From positions 1,054,001-1,118,000 of the forward strand of contig NZ_JAHRYQ010000001.1 in the NCBI RefSeq assembly GCF_020622065.1: a DNA stretch of 64,000 nucleotides, in the 5' to 3' direction. Both the position numbers and the translations under genes were made by a program. Positions 1 through 8,930 of this stretch are shown here, piece by piece. Below the pieces are notes generated by a model that was not told the DNA's origin, ran no database searches, and saw nothing but the letters and a program-made list of their open reading frames with translations. Origin of the DNA: Geothrix sp. GTDB taxonomy: Bacteria > Acidobacteriota > Holophagae > Holophagales > Holophagaceae. Positions within the stretch are counted from its first letter, which is position 1, and the number at the start of each line of letters is the position of its first letter.

Positions 1-216
1 ATCTTCCGGGATGGCACGGCCGGTGCCGAGACCTATCCCGCGGGGCGTTTCCTCTACGCCGATCCGCCCAAGGACGGGAAGCTCGTCCTGGACTTCAACC
101 GGGCCGTCAACCCGCCCTGCGCCTTCACGCCCTTCGCCACCTGTCCGCTGCCCCCAAAGCAGAACCTGCTGAAGGTGCGGATCCCGGCCGGCGAGAAGAC
201 CTACGGAGAGCACTGA
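1..216 (+). CDS. DUF1684 family protein, C-terminal part
   Basis: The gene begins before the window; only the last 71 codons and the TGA are present. The visible part has the family's conserved end: a TYPAGRFL stretch, the segment [16 protein letters not shown] followed by TCPLPP, and a terminal IPAGEK motif. DUF1684 proteins occur in many bacteria and their biochemical role is not established. The stop lies 6 bases from the end of the convergent yicC gene, so the two genes nearly abut. Nothing can be said about the N-terminus or signal peptide. Confidence 0.85.
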   Translation: MFRDGTAGAETYPAGRFLYADPPKDGKLVLDFNRAVNPPCAFTPFATCPLPPKQNLLKVRIPAGEKTYGEH

Positions 217-222
217 AGGCGG

Positions 223-1098
223 CTACTCCAGGTTGGCGGACTGCTCCCGGATCTGATCGAGGACGCCCTTGGCCTCCATGACGGCGCGGGTCATGTCGAT
301 GCGCTTGCACTTGCTGCCGGTGGTGTTGAGCTCGCGCAGCACCTCCTGGCACCACACATCCACGGCCTTGCCTTCAAGGCGGCCCTTCGCCAGCCGCTCT
401 TCAAAGTCGTCCAGGTGGGCGGCGAGCCGGGTCAGCTCCTCCCGCACATCCTGGCGTTCGGCCAGCACCCCGGCTTCGGCCAGCAGGCGCTCGGCGGGCA
501 GCTGGCCCGTGAGGCGGGCGTCCTCGAGGATCTGTTCGATGCGCTGGCGGTAGAGGCCCGGAAGCTCGGCGGCCTGGGCTTCCGCCTCGGCCTGGAGGCG
601 TTCGCGCAGGGATCGAAGCCGCACCAATCCGTCCTCGAAGAAGGGCCGCAGCCGCTCCGCTTCACGGGCCCTGCCTGCGTTCCAGGTTTCCAGAAGGGCC
701 TTCAGCGCCTCGTGGACCGGTGCCTGGAGCCGCTCTCCGAGATCCGAGGCGGGGGATTGGAAGGCCCCGGGCAGGCGGAAGAAGGCCTCGGCCGTGAGGG
801 AGGGCAGGTTCAGCCATTCCGCGTCCTCCTGCCAGCCCTTGGCCACGGCGCGCAGCAGGGCGCGGTTCATGCGGGGCTCCAGCGAGGGCTCGTCCTGCAC
901 CTCGACCACCAGGTCCAGCTTCCCGCGCTGGGCGGCGTCGCGCACCTGGGCGCGCAGCCCGGCCTCCAGGGGAAACAGGGCGGGGGGCAGGCGCAGGCTC
1001 AGGTCCAGGGTCTTGTGGTTGACGCTGCGGAGCGTGAGCCGCAGCTGACCGGCCTCCAGGGGACGGACGATCTCGGCGAAGGCGGTCATGGATTTCAT
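223..1098 (-). CDS. yicC: YicC/YloC family endoribonuclease
   Basis: A 291-residue protein beginning MKSMTAFAE, close to the family's usual MIRSMTGFG start. The N-terminal YicC domain covers about residues 1-155, with the conserved SVNHKTLDLSLRLP segment. The C-terminal DUF1808 domain ends in IREQSANLE, the family hallmark. Full length for the family (about 290). Members are stress-associated endoribonucleases in E. coli and B. subtilis; the role here is inferred from that. It runs in the same direction as leuC-leuD but lies about 40 bases downstream of leuD, so it may be the last gene of that transcript. Confidence 0.93.
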   Translation of the reverse strand: MKSMTAFAEIVRPLEAGQLRLTLRSVNHKTLDLSLRLPPALFPLEAGLRAQVRDAAQRGKLDLVVEVQDEPSLEPRMNRALLRAVAKGWQEDAEWLNLPSLTAEAFFRLPGAFQSPASDLGERLQAPVHEALKALLETWNAGRAREAERLRPFFEDGLVRLRSLRERLQAEAEAQAAELPGLYRQRIEQILEDARLTGQLPAERLLAEAGVLAERQDVREELTRLAAHLDDFEERLAKGRLEGKAVDVWCQEVLRELNTTGSKCKRIDMTRAVMEAKGVLDQIREQSANLE

Positions 1099-1137
1099 GC
1101 GGCATCCTGGAGGTTGGCCCTCCAGGGTAGCCTGCTC

Positions 1138-1740
1138 TCAGGGCACGCGGATCTCCAGCCAGGGCGCCTCTTCGCGTCGGCGGGCCTCGAAGGCCGCGAT
1201 GTCGGCCAGGTTCGCCTCGGTGCGTCGGATCTCGTCGAGCCCTTCGAGCAGCACGGCCTTGCGGGCGGGCTCGATGGTGAAGGCGAAGGACCGGCTTCCG
1301 CCGCGCACCTGCTGGGCGGGGAGGTCCACGGTAAGCGGGCCCTCAACCGTCGCCAGGACCTCAAGTGCCTCCATGGGGAGGACCGCCGGCAGCAGGCCGT
1401 TGGCGAAGCAGTTGGTGAAGAAGATGTCGGCGAAACTGGGTGCCAGAATGGCGCGGATGCCGAAGTCCTTCAGGGCCCAGGGCGCATGCTCGCGGCTCGA
1501 GCCGCAGCCGAAGTTCGGCCCGGCGAGCAGGATCGAGGCCCGGCGGTAGGGCGCCTGGTTCAGGATGAAGTCCGGGCGCTCCCGCCCCTGGGCGTCGTAC
1601 CGGATCTCCTGGAAGAGGTTCTTGCCCAGGCCCGAACGCACCAGCGTCTTCAGGAACTGCTTGGGAATGATGAGGTCCGTGTCGATGTTGGCGCGCAGCA
1701 GGGGCGCCGCGATGCCGGTGAGGGTGGTGAACGGTTCCAT
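1138..1740 (-). CDS. leuD: 3-isopropylmalate dehydratase, small subunit
   Basis: Small subunit of isopropylmalate isomerase, which with LeuC converts 2- to 3-isopropylmalate in leucine synthesis. The frame opens further upstream, but the start at 1740 (MEPFTTL) gives a normal 200-residue protein and places the ATG one base after the leuC stop. The conserved NIDTDLIIPKQFL segment near the N-terminus and the GCGSSREHAPWAL substrate-binding loop in the middle are both intact. Last gene of the lysR-leuC-leuD transcription group; translation is probably coupled to leuC. Confidence 0.96.
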   Translation of the reverse strand: MEPFTTLTGIAAPLLRANIDTDLIIPKQFLKTLVRSGLGKNLFQEIRYDAQGRERPDFILNQAPYRRASILLAGPNFGCGSSREHAPWALKDFGIRAILAPSFADIFFTNCFANGLLPAVLPMEALEVLATVEGPLTVDLPAQQVRGGSRSFAFTIEPARKAVLLEGLDEIRRTEANLADIAAFEARRREEAPWLEIRVP

Positions 1741-1741
1741 C

Positions 1742-3151
1742 TCAGGCCTCCAGCCATCGGCGCACATCAGTGAAGTGCCCCGTCACGGCCGCGGCGGCAG
1801 CCATGCCGGGACTCACCAGGTGGGTGCGGCTACCCCGGCCCTGACGGCCCTCGAAGTTGCGGTTGCTGGTGCTGGCGCACCGGACGCCCTCGGCGAGGCG
1901 GTCCTCGTTCATGCCCAGGCACATGCTGCAGCCGGGCTGGCGCCACTCGAAGCCGGCCTCCAGGAAGATCCGGTCCAGGCCCTCGGCCTCGGCCTGGCGC
2001 TTCACCAGCCCCGATCCCGGCACCACCAGGGCGCGGATCCCCGGCGCGACTTGGCGACCCCTTGCCACTGCGGCGGCCTCGCGGAGATCCTCGATGCGGC
2101 CGTTGGTGCAGGAGCCGATGAAGACGGCCTGCAGGGCGATCTCCTCGATGGGCGTGCCGGGCCGGAGATCCATGTAGTCGAGGGCGCGCAGCATGGCCTG
2201 CCGATCATCGGGCGTGGTCGCGGAGGCGGGGTCGGGCACGCGGCCGGTGATGTCCGTCACCCACTGGGGACTGGTGCCCCAGGTGACCTGGGGGGCCAGG
2301 TCCGAGATGTCCAGCACGACTTCTCGGTCGAAGACCGCCCCCTCCTCGGAGGCCAGGCCGCGCCAATGGGCCAGGGCCTGGTCCCACAGGGCGCCTTGGG
2401 GGGCCATGGGCCGGCCGTGCAGGTAGGCGAAGGTGGTGTCGTCCGGGGCCACCAGGCCGGAGCGGGCCCCGCCTTCGATGCTCATGTTGCAGAGGGTCAT
2501 CCGGCCTTCCATGGACAGGGCGCGGACTGCGGCCCCCGTGAACTCCATGACATGGCCGGTGCCGCCGGCGGTGCCGATGCGGCCGATCAGGGCCAGGGCC
2601 AGGTCCTTGGCGCCGAGTCCCCGGGGCAGGGCGCCCTCGAAGCGCACGCGCAGGTTGCGCGACTTCCGCTGCGGCAGGGTCTGGGTGGCCATCACATGCT
2701 CGACCTCGCTGGTGCCGATGCCGAAGGCCAGGGCCCCGAAGGCACCGTGGGTGCTGGTGTGGCTGTCACCGCAAACGATGGTGGTGCCGGGCAGGGTGAA
2801 GCCCTGCTCCGGGCCGATCACATGGACGATGCCCTGGCGGTCGTCGAGCAGCGGCAGGTAGGGCACGCCGTAGGCCTTCACATTCGTTTCGAGGGCTTCG
2901 ACCTGCAGGCGGCAGGTCTCGTCGGCGATGCCCTCCTCCCGGTGGAGTGTGGGGACATTGTGGTCGGCCACGGAGAGGATGGCGTTGGGCCGGCGCAGGG
3001 GCCGCCCCGCTTCGCGGAGGCCCTCGAAGGCCTGCGGGCTGGTGACCTCATGGACCAGGTGCCGGTCGATGTAGAGCAGGTTGGTGCCGTCGGCGCGGGT
3101 GGCCACCAGGTGCTCGTCCCAGATCCTGTCGTAGAGGGTGCGCGGAGTCAT
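1742..3151 (-). CDS. leuC: 3-isopropylmalate dehydratase, large subunit
   Basis: A 469-residue aconitase-family protein that carries the [4Fe-4S] cluster of isopropylmalate isomerase. The cluster cysteines are visible in [11 protein letters not shown] (about residue 350) and [11 protein letters not shown] (about residue 408). The [19 protein letters not shown] segment and the [15 protein letters not shown] loop are also typical. Length is normal. Its ATG overlaps the TGA of the upstream LysR gene by four bases (ATGA) and a GGAGG lies about nine bases upstream, which suggests coupled translation. Works with LeuD encoded directly downstream. Confidence 0.97.
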   Translation of the reverse strand: MTPRTLYDRIWDEHLVATRADGTNLLYIDRHLVHEVTSPQAFEGLREAGRPLRRPNAILSVADHNVPTLHREEGIADETCRLQVEALETNVKAYGVPYLPLLDDRQGIVHVIGPEQGFTLPGTTIVCGDSHTSTHGAFGALAFGIGTSEVEHVMATQTLPQRKSRNLRVRFEGALPRGLGAKDLALALIGRIGTAGGTGHVMEFTGAAVRALSMEGRMTLCNMSIEGGARSGLVAPDDTTFAYLHGRPMAPQGALWDQALAHWRGLASEEGAVFDREVVLDISDLAPQVTWGTSPQWVTDITGRVPDPASATTPDDRQAMLRALDYMDLRPGTPIEEIALQAVFIGSCTNGRIEDLREAAAVARGRQVAPGIRALVVPGSGLVKRQAEAEGLDRIFLEAGFEWRQPGCSMCLGMNEDRLAEGVRCASTSNRNFEGRQGRGSRTHLVSPGMAAAAAVTGHFTDVRRWLEA

Positions 3152-4068
3152 GGACGCTTCCTCCCAGGGCCGGGCAGGGGCTGGCTGAAGTCGATGGAGC
3201 GGATCAGGCCGAGGAAGGCCCGGGTGGCCGGGGACTGGGCCGCTTCGCGGCGGGTGACGATGCGGATGAGCTTCTCCAGCTGGAGTTCCTGCACGGGCAC
3301 CTCCACCAGGCGGCCCTCGCGGACCGCGGCGGCCACGGTCATCCGCGGCAGGATGGCCAGCCCGGCGCCCAGGGCCACGAACTCCAGGATGGTGGCGATG
3401 GAGGCCAGCTCCATGGTGAGCCGCAGGGGCGTCTCGCAGCGCGCGAACAGCTCGATGATGGCGGTCCGGGTGGGTGTGGGGGCGTTGTGGGCCACGAAGC
3501 GATCCTCCCCCAGATCGGTGATGCGGAGGTTCTTCCGCCGGGCGAAGCGGTGACCCGGGGGCACCACCAGCACCATGCGGTCACGGTGGATGACCTGGCT
3601 CACGAGCTCGGGGTGCAGCGCGTCGTAGGAGACGAAACCCACATCGAGCCTGCGGTCCAGCACCTCGCCCGGAATGCGCTCCGAGGTCTGGCGATAGGCC
3701 TGGATCTTGATGGCGGGGCAGGCCTGCTGATAGGCCAGCAGGATCCGGGGCAGCAGGAACTCCGACACGCTCTCGTTGGCCCCGACATTGAGACGGCCCT
3801 GCTGGAGCCCCTTCAGGGCCCCGAAGGTGTCGAAGATCTCCTGCCGCAGGTCGAACATGCGCTGGGCCAGCGGCAACAGCGTGGTGCCGGCATCCGTGAG
3901 GACGCCACCCTTGGTGGTCCGGTCCAGGAGGGTCTCGCCCAGCTCCTCCTCGAGTTTCTTGAGGGCGAGGCTCACGGCGGGCTGAGTGCGGAAGAGGCGC
4001 TCCGCAGCCCGGGAGAAGCTCTTCTCCTGCGCCACCACCAGGAATGTCTCCAGCTGCCCGAGATCCAT
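3148..4068 (-). CDS. LysR-family regulator of the leucine genes
   Basis: A 306-residue LysR-type regulator with a winged helix-turn-helix at about residues 3-60 ([27 protein letters not shown]) and a periplasmic-binding-like effector domain after it. The ATG at 4068 was chosen over a GTG at 4080 because a GGGAGG Shine-Dalgarno lies between them, four bases before the ATG. It is the first gene of a leftward unit with leuC-leuD and is divergent from leuA across an AT-rich region with palindromes. By analogy with LeuO and other divergently encoded LysR proteins it probably controls the leu genes. The co-inducer cannot be read from sequence. Confidence 0.88.
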   Translation of the reverse strand: MDLGQLETFLVVAQEKSFSRAAERLFRTQPAVSLALKKLEEELGETLLDRTTKGGVLTDAGTTLLPLAQRMFDLRQEIFDTFGALKGLQQGRLNVGANESVSEFLLPRILLAYQQACPAIKIQAYRQTSERIPGEVLDRRLDVGFVSYDALHPELVSQVIHRDRMVLVVPPGHRFARRKNLRITDLGEDRFVAHNAPTPTRTAIIELFARCETPLRLTMELASIATILEFVALGAGLAILPRMTVAAAVREGRLVEVPVQELQLEKLIRIVTRREAAQSPATRAFLGLIRSIDFSQPLPGPGRKRP

Positions 4069-4102
4069 GGGGCCTCCCACGGGAGAGTGTAGGATCTTAA
4101 GT

Positions 4103-4121
4103 ATTACTTATGTAATCATAA
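4103..4121. promoter_or_regulatory. Interleaved palindromes, candidate LysR operator
   Basis: Two overlapping perfect 5-4-5 inverted repeats: ATTAC-TTAT-GTAAT at 4103-4116 and TTATG-TAAT-CATAA at 4108-4121. They sit in an AT-rich patch (about 4092-4142) within otherwise GC-rich DNA, between the divergent lysR and leuA genes. Dyads of this size are typical LysR-type binding sites. A TATTTA at 4135-4140 could be the leuA -10 element, which would put the palindromes at or just upstream of its -35 region. Binding is an inference. Confidence 0.55.
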
Positions 4122-4201
4122 AAAAAATTAAATGTATTTATAGCTCGACTCGGATGATCGTTAGGTGATCCCCCGGCTCCGGCCGGTCCAGGAGTACCCC
4201 C

Positions 4202-5749
4202 ATGGGCACCGAGCGGATCGCCATCTTCGACACCACGCTCCGCGACGGCGAGCAGTCCCCGGGCTGCAGCATGAACCTCGACGAGAAGCTGCAGATGGCC
4301 CGCCAGCTGGAGGCCCTGGGGGTCGATGTCATCGAGGCCGGTTTCCCGGTGGCTTCGGACGACGACTTCGCCGCGGTGCAGGCCATCGCCCGGGAGTGCC
4401 GGAAGCCGGTGATCGCCGCCCTCTGCCGGGCCCTCCCCCGGGACATCGACCGCGCCTGGGAGGCCCTCCGGGAAGCCGCCCGGCCTCGCATCCACACCTT
4501 CCTGGCCACCTCCGACATCCACCTGGCCCACAAGCTCCAGAAGACCCGCACCGAGGCCCTGGAGATGATCCGGGACGGCGTGCGGCGGGCCAGATCGCTC
4601 TGTCCGGAGGTGGAGTTCTCCGCCGAGGATGCCACCCGCAGCGACTGGGACTACCTGGTGCAGGTGTTCGCCGTGGCCATCGAGGAGGGCGCCACGGTGC
4701 TGAATGTGCCGGATACCGTCGGCTACACGGTCCCGGATGAATACGGGAAGCTCATCAGCCACATCCGCGCCCGCGTGCCGGGCATCGAAGGCGTGACCAT
4801 CAGCGTCCACTGCCACAACGACCTGGGACTGGCGGTGGCCAATTCCCTGGCCGCCGTCGCGGCCGGGGCCCGGCAGGTGGAATGCACCGTGAACGGCATC
4901 GGCGAGCGCGCCGGCAATGCCGCGCTCGAGGAAGTGGTGATGGCGCTGTCCGTGCGCCGCGACGCGCTGCCCTTCGCCACGGGCGTCAACCAGGAGGCCA
5001 TCTACCGCGCCAGCCAGACCCTTGCCCACATCACGGGCATCGAGGTGCAGCCCAACAAGGCCATCGTGGGACGCAACGCCTTCGCCCACGAGAGCGGCAT
5101 CCACCAGCACGGCATGCTGAGCCACCGCTCCACCTACGAGATCATGACGCCGGAGTCCGTCGGCGTCCGCCGCACCAGCCTGGTGCTCGGCAAGCACTCG
5201 GGCCGCCACGCCCTGGCCAAGCGCTTCGAGGAATTGGGCTATGCCCTGGGCCGCACGGAGCTGGACAAGGCCTACAAGCTGTTCACCAAGCTCAGCGACC
5301 AGAAGAAGGAGATCTTCGACGAGGACTTGCTGGCCATCGTCCGCGACGGCCTGACCCACATCCCCGAAATCTTCAAGCTCCGGGCGCTCCAGGCCACGGC
5401 GGGCACCTCGATGTTCGCCACGGCCCTGGTCACCCTGGCCACTGAGGGTGGCGAGGCGACGGAGACGGCCATGGGCGACGGACCTGTGAACGCCGTCTTC
5501 GCGGCCGTGGACAAGCTCACGGGACTGACCGGCCGCCTGGTGGATTTCCGGATCCACTCCCTCACGGGCGGCGCCGATGCCGTGGGCGAGGTGTTCGTCC
5601 AGGTGGAGTTCGACGGCGTGATCCACGGCGGCAAGGGCGCCAGTACGGATGTGGTGGAGGCCAGCACCCGGGCCTATCTCAACGCCACGAACAAGGTCCT
5701 CTTCGCCCGCCGCGCGTCCGTGCCGGTCGAAGCCGAAACGAGGTGTTGA
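4202..5749 (+). CDS. leuA: 2-isopropylmalate synthase
   Basis: First committed enzyme of leucine synthesis: condenses acetyl-CoA with 2-oxoisovalerate. 515 residues, the normal length for the long bacterial form. The HMGL-like TIM barrel opens with [15 protein letters not shown] and carries the metal-binding HCHNDLGLA segment and [14 protein letters not shown]. The C-terminal allosteric LeuA domain (about residues 370-510) is present, so leucine feedback inhibition is expected. A GGAG lies about seven bases before the ATG. Expressed from the AT-rich divergent region and followed without a gap by a 43-codon ORF and then leuB. Confidence 0.97.
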   Translation: MGTERIAIFDTTLRDGEQSPGCSMNLDEKLQMARQLEALGVDVIEAGFPVASDDDFAAVQAIARECRKPVIAALCRALPRDIDRAWEALREAARPRIHTFLATSDIHLAHKLQKTRTEALEMIRDGVRRARSLCPEVEFSAEDATRSDWDYLVQVFAVAIEEGATVLNVPDTVGYTVPDEYGKLISHIRARVPGIEGVTISVHCHNDLGLAVANSLAAVAAGARQVECTVNGIGERAGNAALEEVVMALSVRRDALPFATGVNQEAIYRASQTLAHITGIEVQPNKAIVGRNAFAHESGIHQHGMLSHRSTYEIMTPESVGVRRTSLVLGKHSGRHALAKRFEELGYALGRTELDKAYKLFTKLSDQKKEIFDEDLLAIVRDGLTHIPEIFKLRALQATAGTSMFATALVTLATEGGEATETAMGDGPVNAVFAAVDKLTGLTGRLVDFRIHSLTGGADAVGEVFVQVEFDGVIHGGKGASTDVVEASTRAYLNATNKVLFARRASVPVEAETRC

Positions 5750-5881
5750 ATGGCCGAAGCCACGCCTGAACCCCAGTCGGAAACCCCGGATCGGCCTGCC
5801 AAGGGCCTCCTGACCACCTCCGCCGCGAACCTGGCCGACGGCCCGGAGGCCGACCCCGACCAGTACGGCTGGGGGGTTTGA
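5750..5881 (+). CDS. 43-residue ORF between leuA and leuB
   Basis: A short open frame whose ATG follows the leuA TGA directly. A GAGGTG sits three bases upstream, inside the end of leuA, as expected for reinitiation. The peptide is acidic and proline-rich, starts MAEATPEPQSE and ends PDQYGWGV, with no membrane segment or cysteine. It stops two bases before the leuB ATG. No family was recognised. It could be a true small protein, a translational coupling device that carries ribosomes from leuA to leuB, or chance. The tight packing on both sides favours translation. Confidence 0.5.
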   Translation: MAEATPEPQSETPDRPAKGLLTTSAANLADGPEADPDQYGWGV

Positions 5882-5883
5882 AG

Positions 5884-7020
5884 ATGGACGCGCGGATCAC
5901 CGTCCTTCCCGGAGATGGCGTGGGGCCTGAGGTCACCGCCCAGGCTGTGGCCTGTCTGGCGGCCGTGGGAGAGCAGTTCGGCCACCGCTTCGTGTTCCAG
6001 GAGGCCCCCATCGGCGGAGCGGCCGTGGACGCCACCGGCGATCCGCTGCCCGAAGCCACGCTGGCGGCCTGCCGGTCCAGCCAGGCCGTGCTGCTGGGGG
6101 CCGTGGGCGGTCCCGCCTGGGATGGGTGCCCCCGGCATCAGCGACCCGAATCGGGTCTCCTGCGCCTGCGGCAGGCCCTGGGCCTCTACGCCAACCTGCG
6201 GCCCGTGGCCGTCCACCCGGCCCTGGAGGACGCCTCCCCCCTGAAGCCCGAGGTCGTCCGCGGGACGGACCTGATGTTCGTGCGGGAGCTTTCGGGCGGT
6301 CTCTATTTCGGCGAGCCCCGGTCGTACTCGGACCAGGCGGCCGTGAACACGCTGCCCTACACCCGGGTTGAGATCGAGCGCGTCGCCAAGGTGGCCTTCG
6401 AGCTGGCGGCCGGCCGGCGCCGGAACCTGGTGTCCGTGGACAAGGCCAATGTGCTGGAGACCTCGCGCCTGTGGCGCCAGGTGGTGGACGACCTGGCGCC
6501 GGCCTACCCGGCCGTGAAGGTCCAGCACGCCTATGTGGACAGCTTCGCCATGGCCCTCATCACGCGGCCCCGGGACTTCGATGTGGTGCTCACGGAGAAC
6601 CTCTTCGGCGACATCCTCACCGACGAGGCCGCCGTGCTGGCGGGGTCCCTGGGCCTGCTGCCTTCCGCGAGCCTCGGGGGATCCGTGGGCGTCTTCGAGC
6701 CCATCCACGGATCGGCGCCGGACCTCGCGGGCCAGGACCGGGCCAACCCCATCGGCACCATCCTGTCGGCGGCCCTGCTGCTGCGCCACGGCCTGGACCT
6801 CCAGGCCGAGGCCCTGGCGCTGGAATCCGCCGTGGATCGGGTGCTTCAGGGCGGGCATGGCACGGGCGACCTGAAGGGCGCCGTCCATCCCCACGGCACA
6901 CGCTCCCTGGGCGCCCGCATCCGCGACGCCATCCGTCCGCCCCGCGCCAGGGCCCCCCGGCTGGTGGATTCGGCCTATTCCTGGTGCGGCTCCCCGGAAG
7001 GCCACCGTTCCCGCCCCTGA
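5884..7020 (+). CDS. leuB: 3-isopropylmalate dehydrogenase
   Basis: NAD-dependent oxidative decarboxylation of 3-isopropylmalate, third step of leucine synthesis. 378 residues. It begins with the usual ITVLPGDGVGPEV and has the LFVRELSGGLYFG-type substrate loop (here MFVRELSGGLYFGEPR), ENLFGDILTDEAAVLAGSLG, and the NAD-binding PIHGSAPDLAGQ segment. The ATG at 5884 was preferred to the TTG two codons earlier because families start at this point. The last ~25 residues (from about RPPRARAP) extend beyond the usual end and look unconserved. Confidence 0.95.
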   Translation: MDARITVLPGDGVGPEVTAQAVACLAAVGEQFGHRFVFQEAPIGGAAVDATGDPLPEATLAACRSSQAVLLGAVGGPAWDGCPRHQRPESGLLRLRQALGLYANLRPVAVHPALEDASPLKPEVVRGTDLMFVRELSGGLYFGEPRSYSDQAAVNTLPYTRVEIERVAKVAFELAAGRRRNLVSVDKANVLETSRLWRQVVDDLAPAYPAVKVQHAYVDSFAMALITRPRDFDVVLTENLFGDILTDEAAVLAGSLGLLPSASLGGSVGVFEPIHGSAPDLAGQDRANPIGTILSAALLLRHGLDLQAEALALESAVDRVLQGGHGTGDLKGAVHPHGTRSLGARIRDAIRPPRARAPRLVDSAYSWCGSPEGHRSRP

Positions 7021-7040
7021 CTTTTCCAAAGGCTCCAGCC

Positions 7041-7148
7041 ATGTCCCTGTTTCCCGCCTCCGCACTCCCGATCCCGGCCCGCTGGACCGGAATCGGGGTG
7101 ATCGCGCGGCCCGTGGGCCTCGGCTTCGAGCTGCGACTGACGGGTTAG
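7041..7148 (+). CDS. Candidate branched-chain leader peptide before ilvD
   Basis: A 35-codon frame with AAAGG eight bases before its ATG. Its second half is rich in isoleucine, valine and leucine: within the last twenty codons there are two Ile, two Val and three Leu, in the sequence [17 protein letters not shown]. The stop at 7146-7148 lies 27 bases before a perfect GC-rich hairpin, and ilvD starts about 30 bases after that. This is the layout of ilv attenuators in enteric bacteria. The match is in arrangement only; no clear alternative antiterminator pairing was worked out. Confidence 0.42.
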   Translation: MSLFPASALPIPARWTGIGVIARPVGLGFELRLTG

Positions 7149-7175
7149 GGGCGCTGTCCGGATCTCCACCGACCG

Positions 7176-7201
7176 CGGCCCCGCACCCCCAGGCGGGGCC
7201 G
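7176..7201 (+). terminator. GC-rich hairpin before ilvD, candidate attenuator
   Basis: Perfect 9-bp inverted repeat, CGGCCCCGC (7176-7184) and GCGGGGCCG (7193-7201), with an 8-base loop. The following bases (TTCCCGTTC) are only partly T-rich, so termination would be weaker than at a classical site. Located between the candidate leader peptide and ilvD. Confidence 0.5.
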
Positions 7202-7230
7202 TTCCCGTTCAAGAGCCACCGAGGATTGCC

Positions 7231-8919
7231 ATGACGCCCACCGACCAGCCTCTGAACCGTCGCAGCCGGGTCATCACCCAGGGCGCCCATCGCGCCCCGG
7301 CCCGGGCCATGCTGAAGGCCACCGGCTTCACGGATGAGGACCTGGCCAAGCCCATCATCGGCATCGCGAACACCTGGACCGAGATCGGCCCCTGCAACCA
7401 CCACCTGCGGGAGCTGGCTGAGCGCGTGAAGGTGGGCGTGCGCGCCGCCGGGGGCACGCCCATGGAGTTCTGCACCGTTTCGATCAGCGACGGCATCACC
7501 ATGGGCACTGAGGGCATGAAGGCTTCACTGGTGAGCCGCGAGGTCATCGCGGATTCCATCGAGCTGGTGGCCCGCGGCAATGCCTTCGACGGCCTGGTCT
7601 GTCTGTCGGGCTGCGACAAGACCAACCCCGGCGTGGCCATGGCCCTGGCGCGCCTCGACATCCCCGGCCTCATCCTCTACGGCGGCTCCACGGCCCCGGG
7701 CCACTGCGATGGCAGGGATCTCACCGTGCAGGATGTCTTCGAGGCCGTGGGCGCCCACAGCTCGGGCCGCCTGGACGACGCGGGCCTGAAGAAGGTCGAG
7801 GATGCCGCCTGTCCCGGCGCCGGGGCCTGCGGCGGCCAGTTCACGGCCAACACCATGGCCAGCAGCCTCGAGCTCATCGGCCTCAGCCCCATGGGCCTCA
7901 ACGGCATTCCGGCGGAGGATCCCCGGAAGGGCGAGGCCGCCGAGACCTGCGGGCGCCTCGCGATGGAGCTGTTGAAGCGCGACCTGCGGCCCAGCGCCCT
8001 CCTCACCCGCGAAGCCTTTGAGAACGCCATCGCCGCGGTGGCCGCCACCGGCGGGTCCACCAACGCCGTGCTGCACTACCTGGCCCTGGCCCGGGAGGCC
8101 GGCGTCCCGTTGACGCTCGAGGACTTCGACCAGATCAGCGCCCGCACGCCCCTGCTGGCGGACCTCAAGCCCGGCGGCCGCTTCACGGCCACGGATCTCC
8201 ACGCGGCCGGCGGCATCCGCCTGGTGGCCCAGCGCCTGCTGGAAGGGGGCAGGGTGCATGGCGCCGCGCTCACGGTGACCGGGCGGACCCTGGCCGAGGA
8301 GCTGGCCTCGGCCCGGGAGACGCCGGGCCAGGAGGTGGTGCGCGCCGCGTCGAATCCCATCAAAACGAGCGGAGGCCTGGTCATCCTGCGGGGCAGTCTC
8401 GCCCCGGAAGGGGCCGTGGTGAAGGTGGCGGGCCACGAGCGGCTTCACCACACGGGACCGGCCCGTGTCTTTGAAACGGAGGACGAGGCCTTTGCCGCGG
8501 TCCAGGCCGGGCGCATCGATCCGGGCGATGTGGTGGTGATCCGCTACGAGGGCCCGCGGGGCGGCCCGGGAATGCGCGAAATGCTGGGCGTGACGGCGGC
8601 CCTGGTGGGCGCGGGCCTCGGCGAATCCGTGGCCCTGCTGACGGATGGCCGCTTCTCGGGCGCCACCCGCGGGCTCATGGCGGGCCATGTGGCGCCGGAA
8701 GCGGCCGTGGGCGGCCCCATCGCGCTGGTTCAGGAGGGCGACACCGTGGTCTTCGACATCCCCACGCGCCGGCTCGACCTGAAGGTGGCCGAGGACGAAC
8801 TGGCGCGGCGCCGGGCCGAGTGGCGAACCCCGCCCCCGCGCTACCGCACGGGCGTCTTCGCCAAGTACGCCGCCACGGTGGCCAGCGCCGCCGAAGGCGC
8901 CATCACGGTCGCGCGGTGA
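7231..8919 (+). CDS. ilvD: Dihydroxy-acid dehydratase
   Basis: Iron-sulfur enzyme that dehydrates 2,3-dihydroxy acids to the 2-oxo acids of valine and isoleucine. 562 residues, normal length. Cluster and active-site motifs are intact: [21 protein letters not shown] (cluster cysteine), [17 protein letters not shown], and the C-terminal [11 protein letters not shown] segment. A GAGG lies six bases before the ATG. First structural gene of ilvD-ilvB-ilvN-ilvC, downstream of a candidate leader peptide and hairpin. Confidence 0.97.
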   Translation: MTPTDQPLNRRSRVITQGAHRAPARAMLKATGFTDEDLAKPIIGIANTWTEIGPCNHHLRELAERVKVGVRAAGGTPMEFCTVSISDGITMGTEGMKASLVSREVIADSIELVARGNAFDGLVCLSGCDKTNPGVAMALARLDIPGLILYGGSTAPGHCDGRDLTVQDVFEAVGAHSSGRLDDAGLKKVEDAACPGAGACGGQFTANTMASSLELIGLSPMGLNGIPAEDPRKGEAAETCGRLAMELLKRDLRPSALLTREAFENAIAAVAATGGSTNAVLHYLALAREAGVPLTLEDFDQISARTPLLADLKPGGRFTATDLHAAGGIRLVAQRLLEGGRVHGAALTVTGRTLAEELASARETPGQEVVRAASNPIKTSGGLVILRGSLAPEGAVVKVAGHERLHHTGPARVFETEDEAFAAVQAGRIDPGDVVVIRYEGPRGGPGMREMLGVTAALVGAGLGESVALLTDGRFSGATRGLMAGHVAPEAAVGGPIALVQEGDTVVFDIPTRRLDLKVAEDELARRRAEWRTPPPRYRTGVFAKYAATVASAAEGAITVAR

Positions 8920-8930
8920 AGGGGGTGGCC

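Noticed and set aside
415-1773. 452-codon plus-strand frame across yicC and leuD
   Set aside because: It is antisense to two clear genes and is low-complexity (Gly/Gln/Arg/His-rich), typical of high-GC shadow frames.
1565-3553. 662-codon plus-strand frame across leuC and the LysR gene
   Set aside because: Antisense to genes with intact motifs; its translation has shadow-like composition and no domain.
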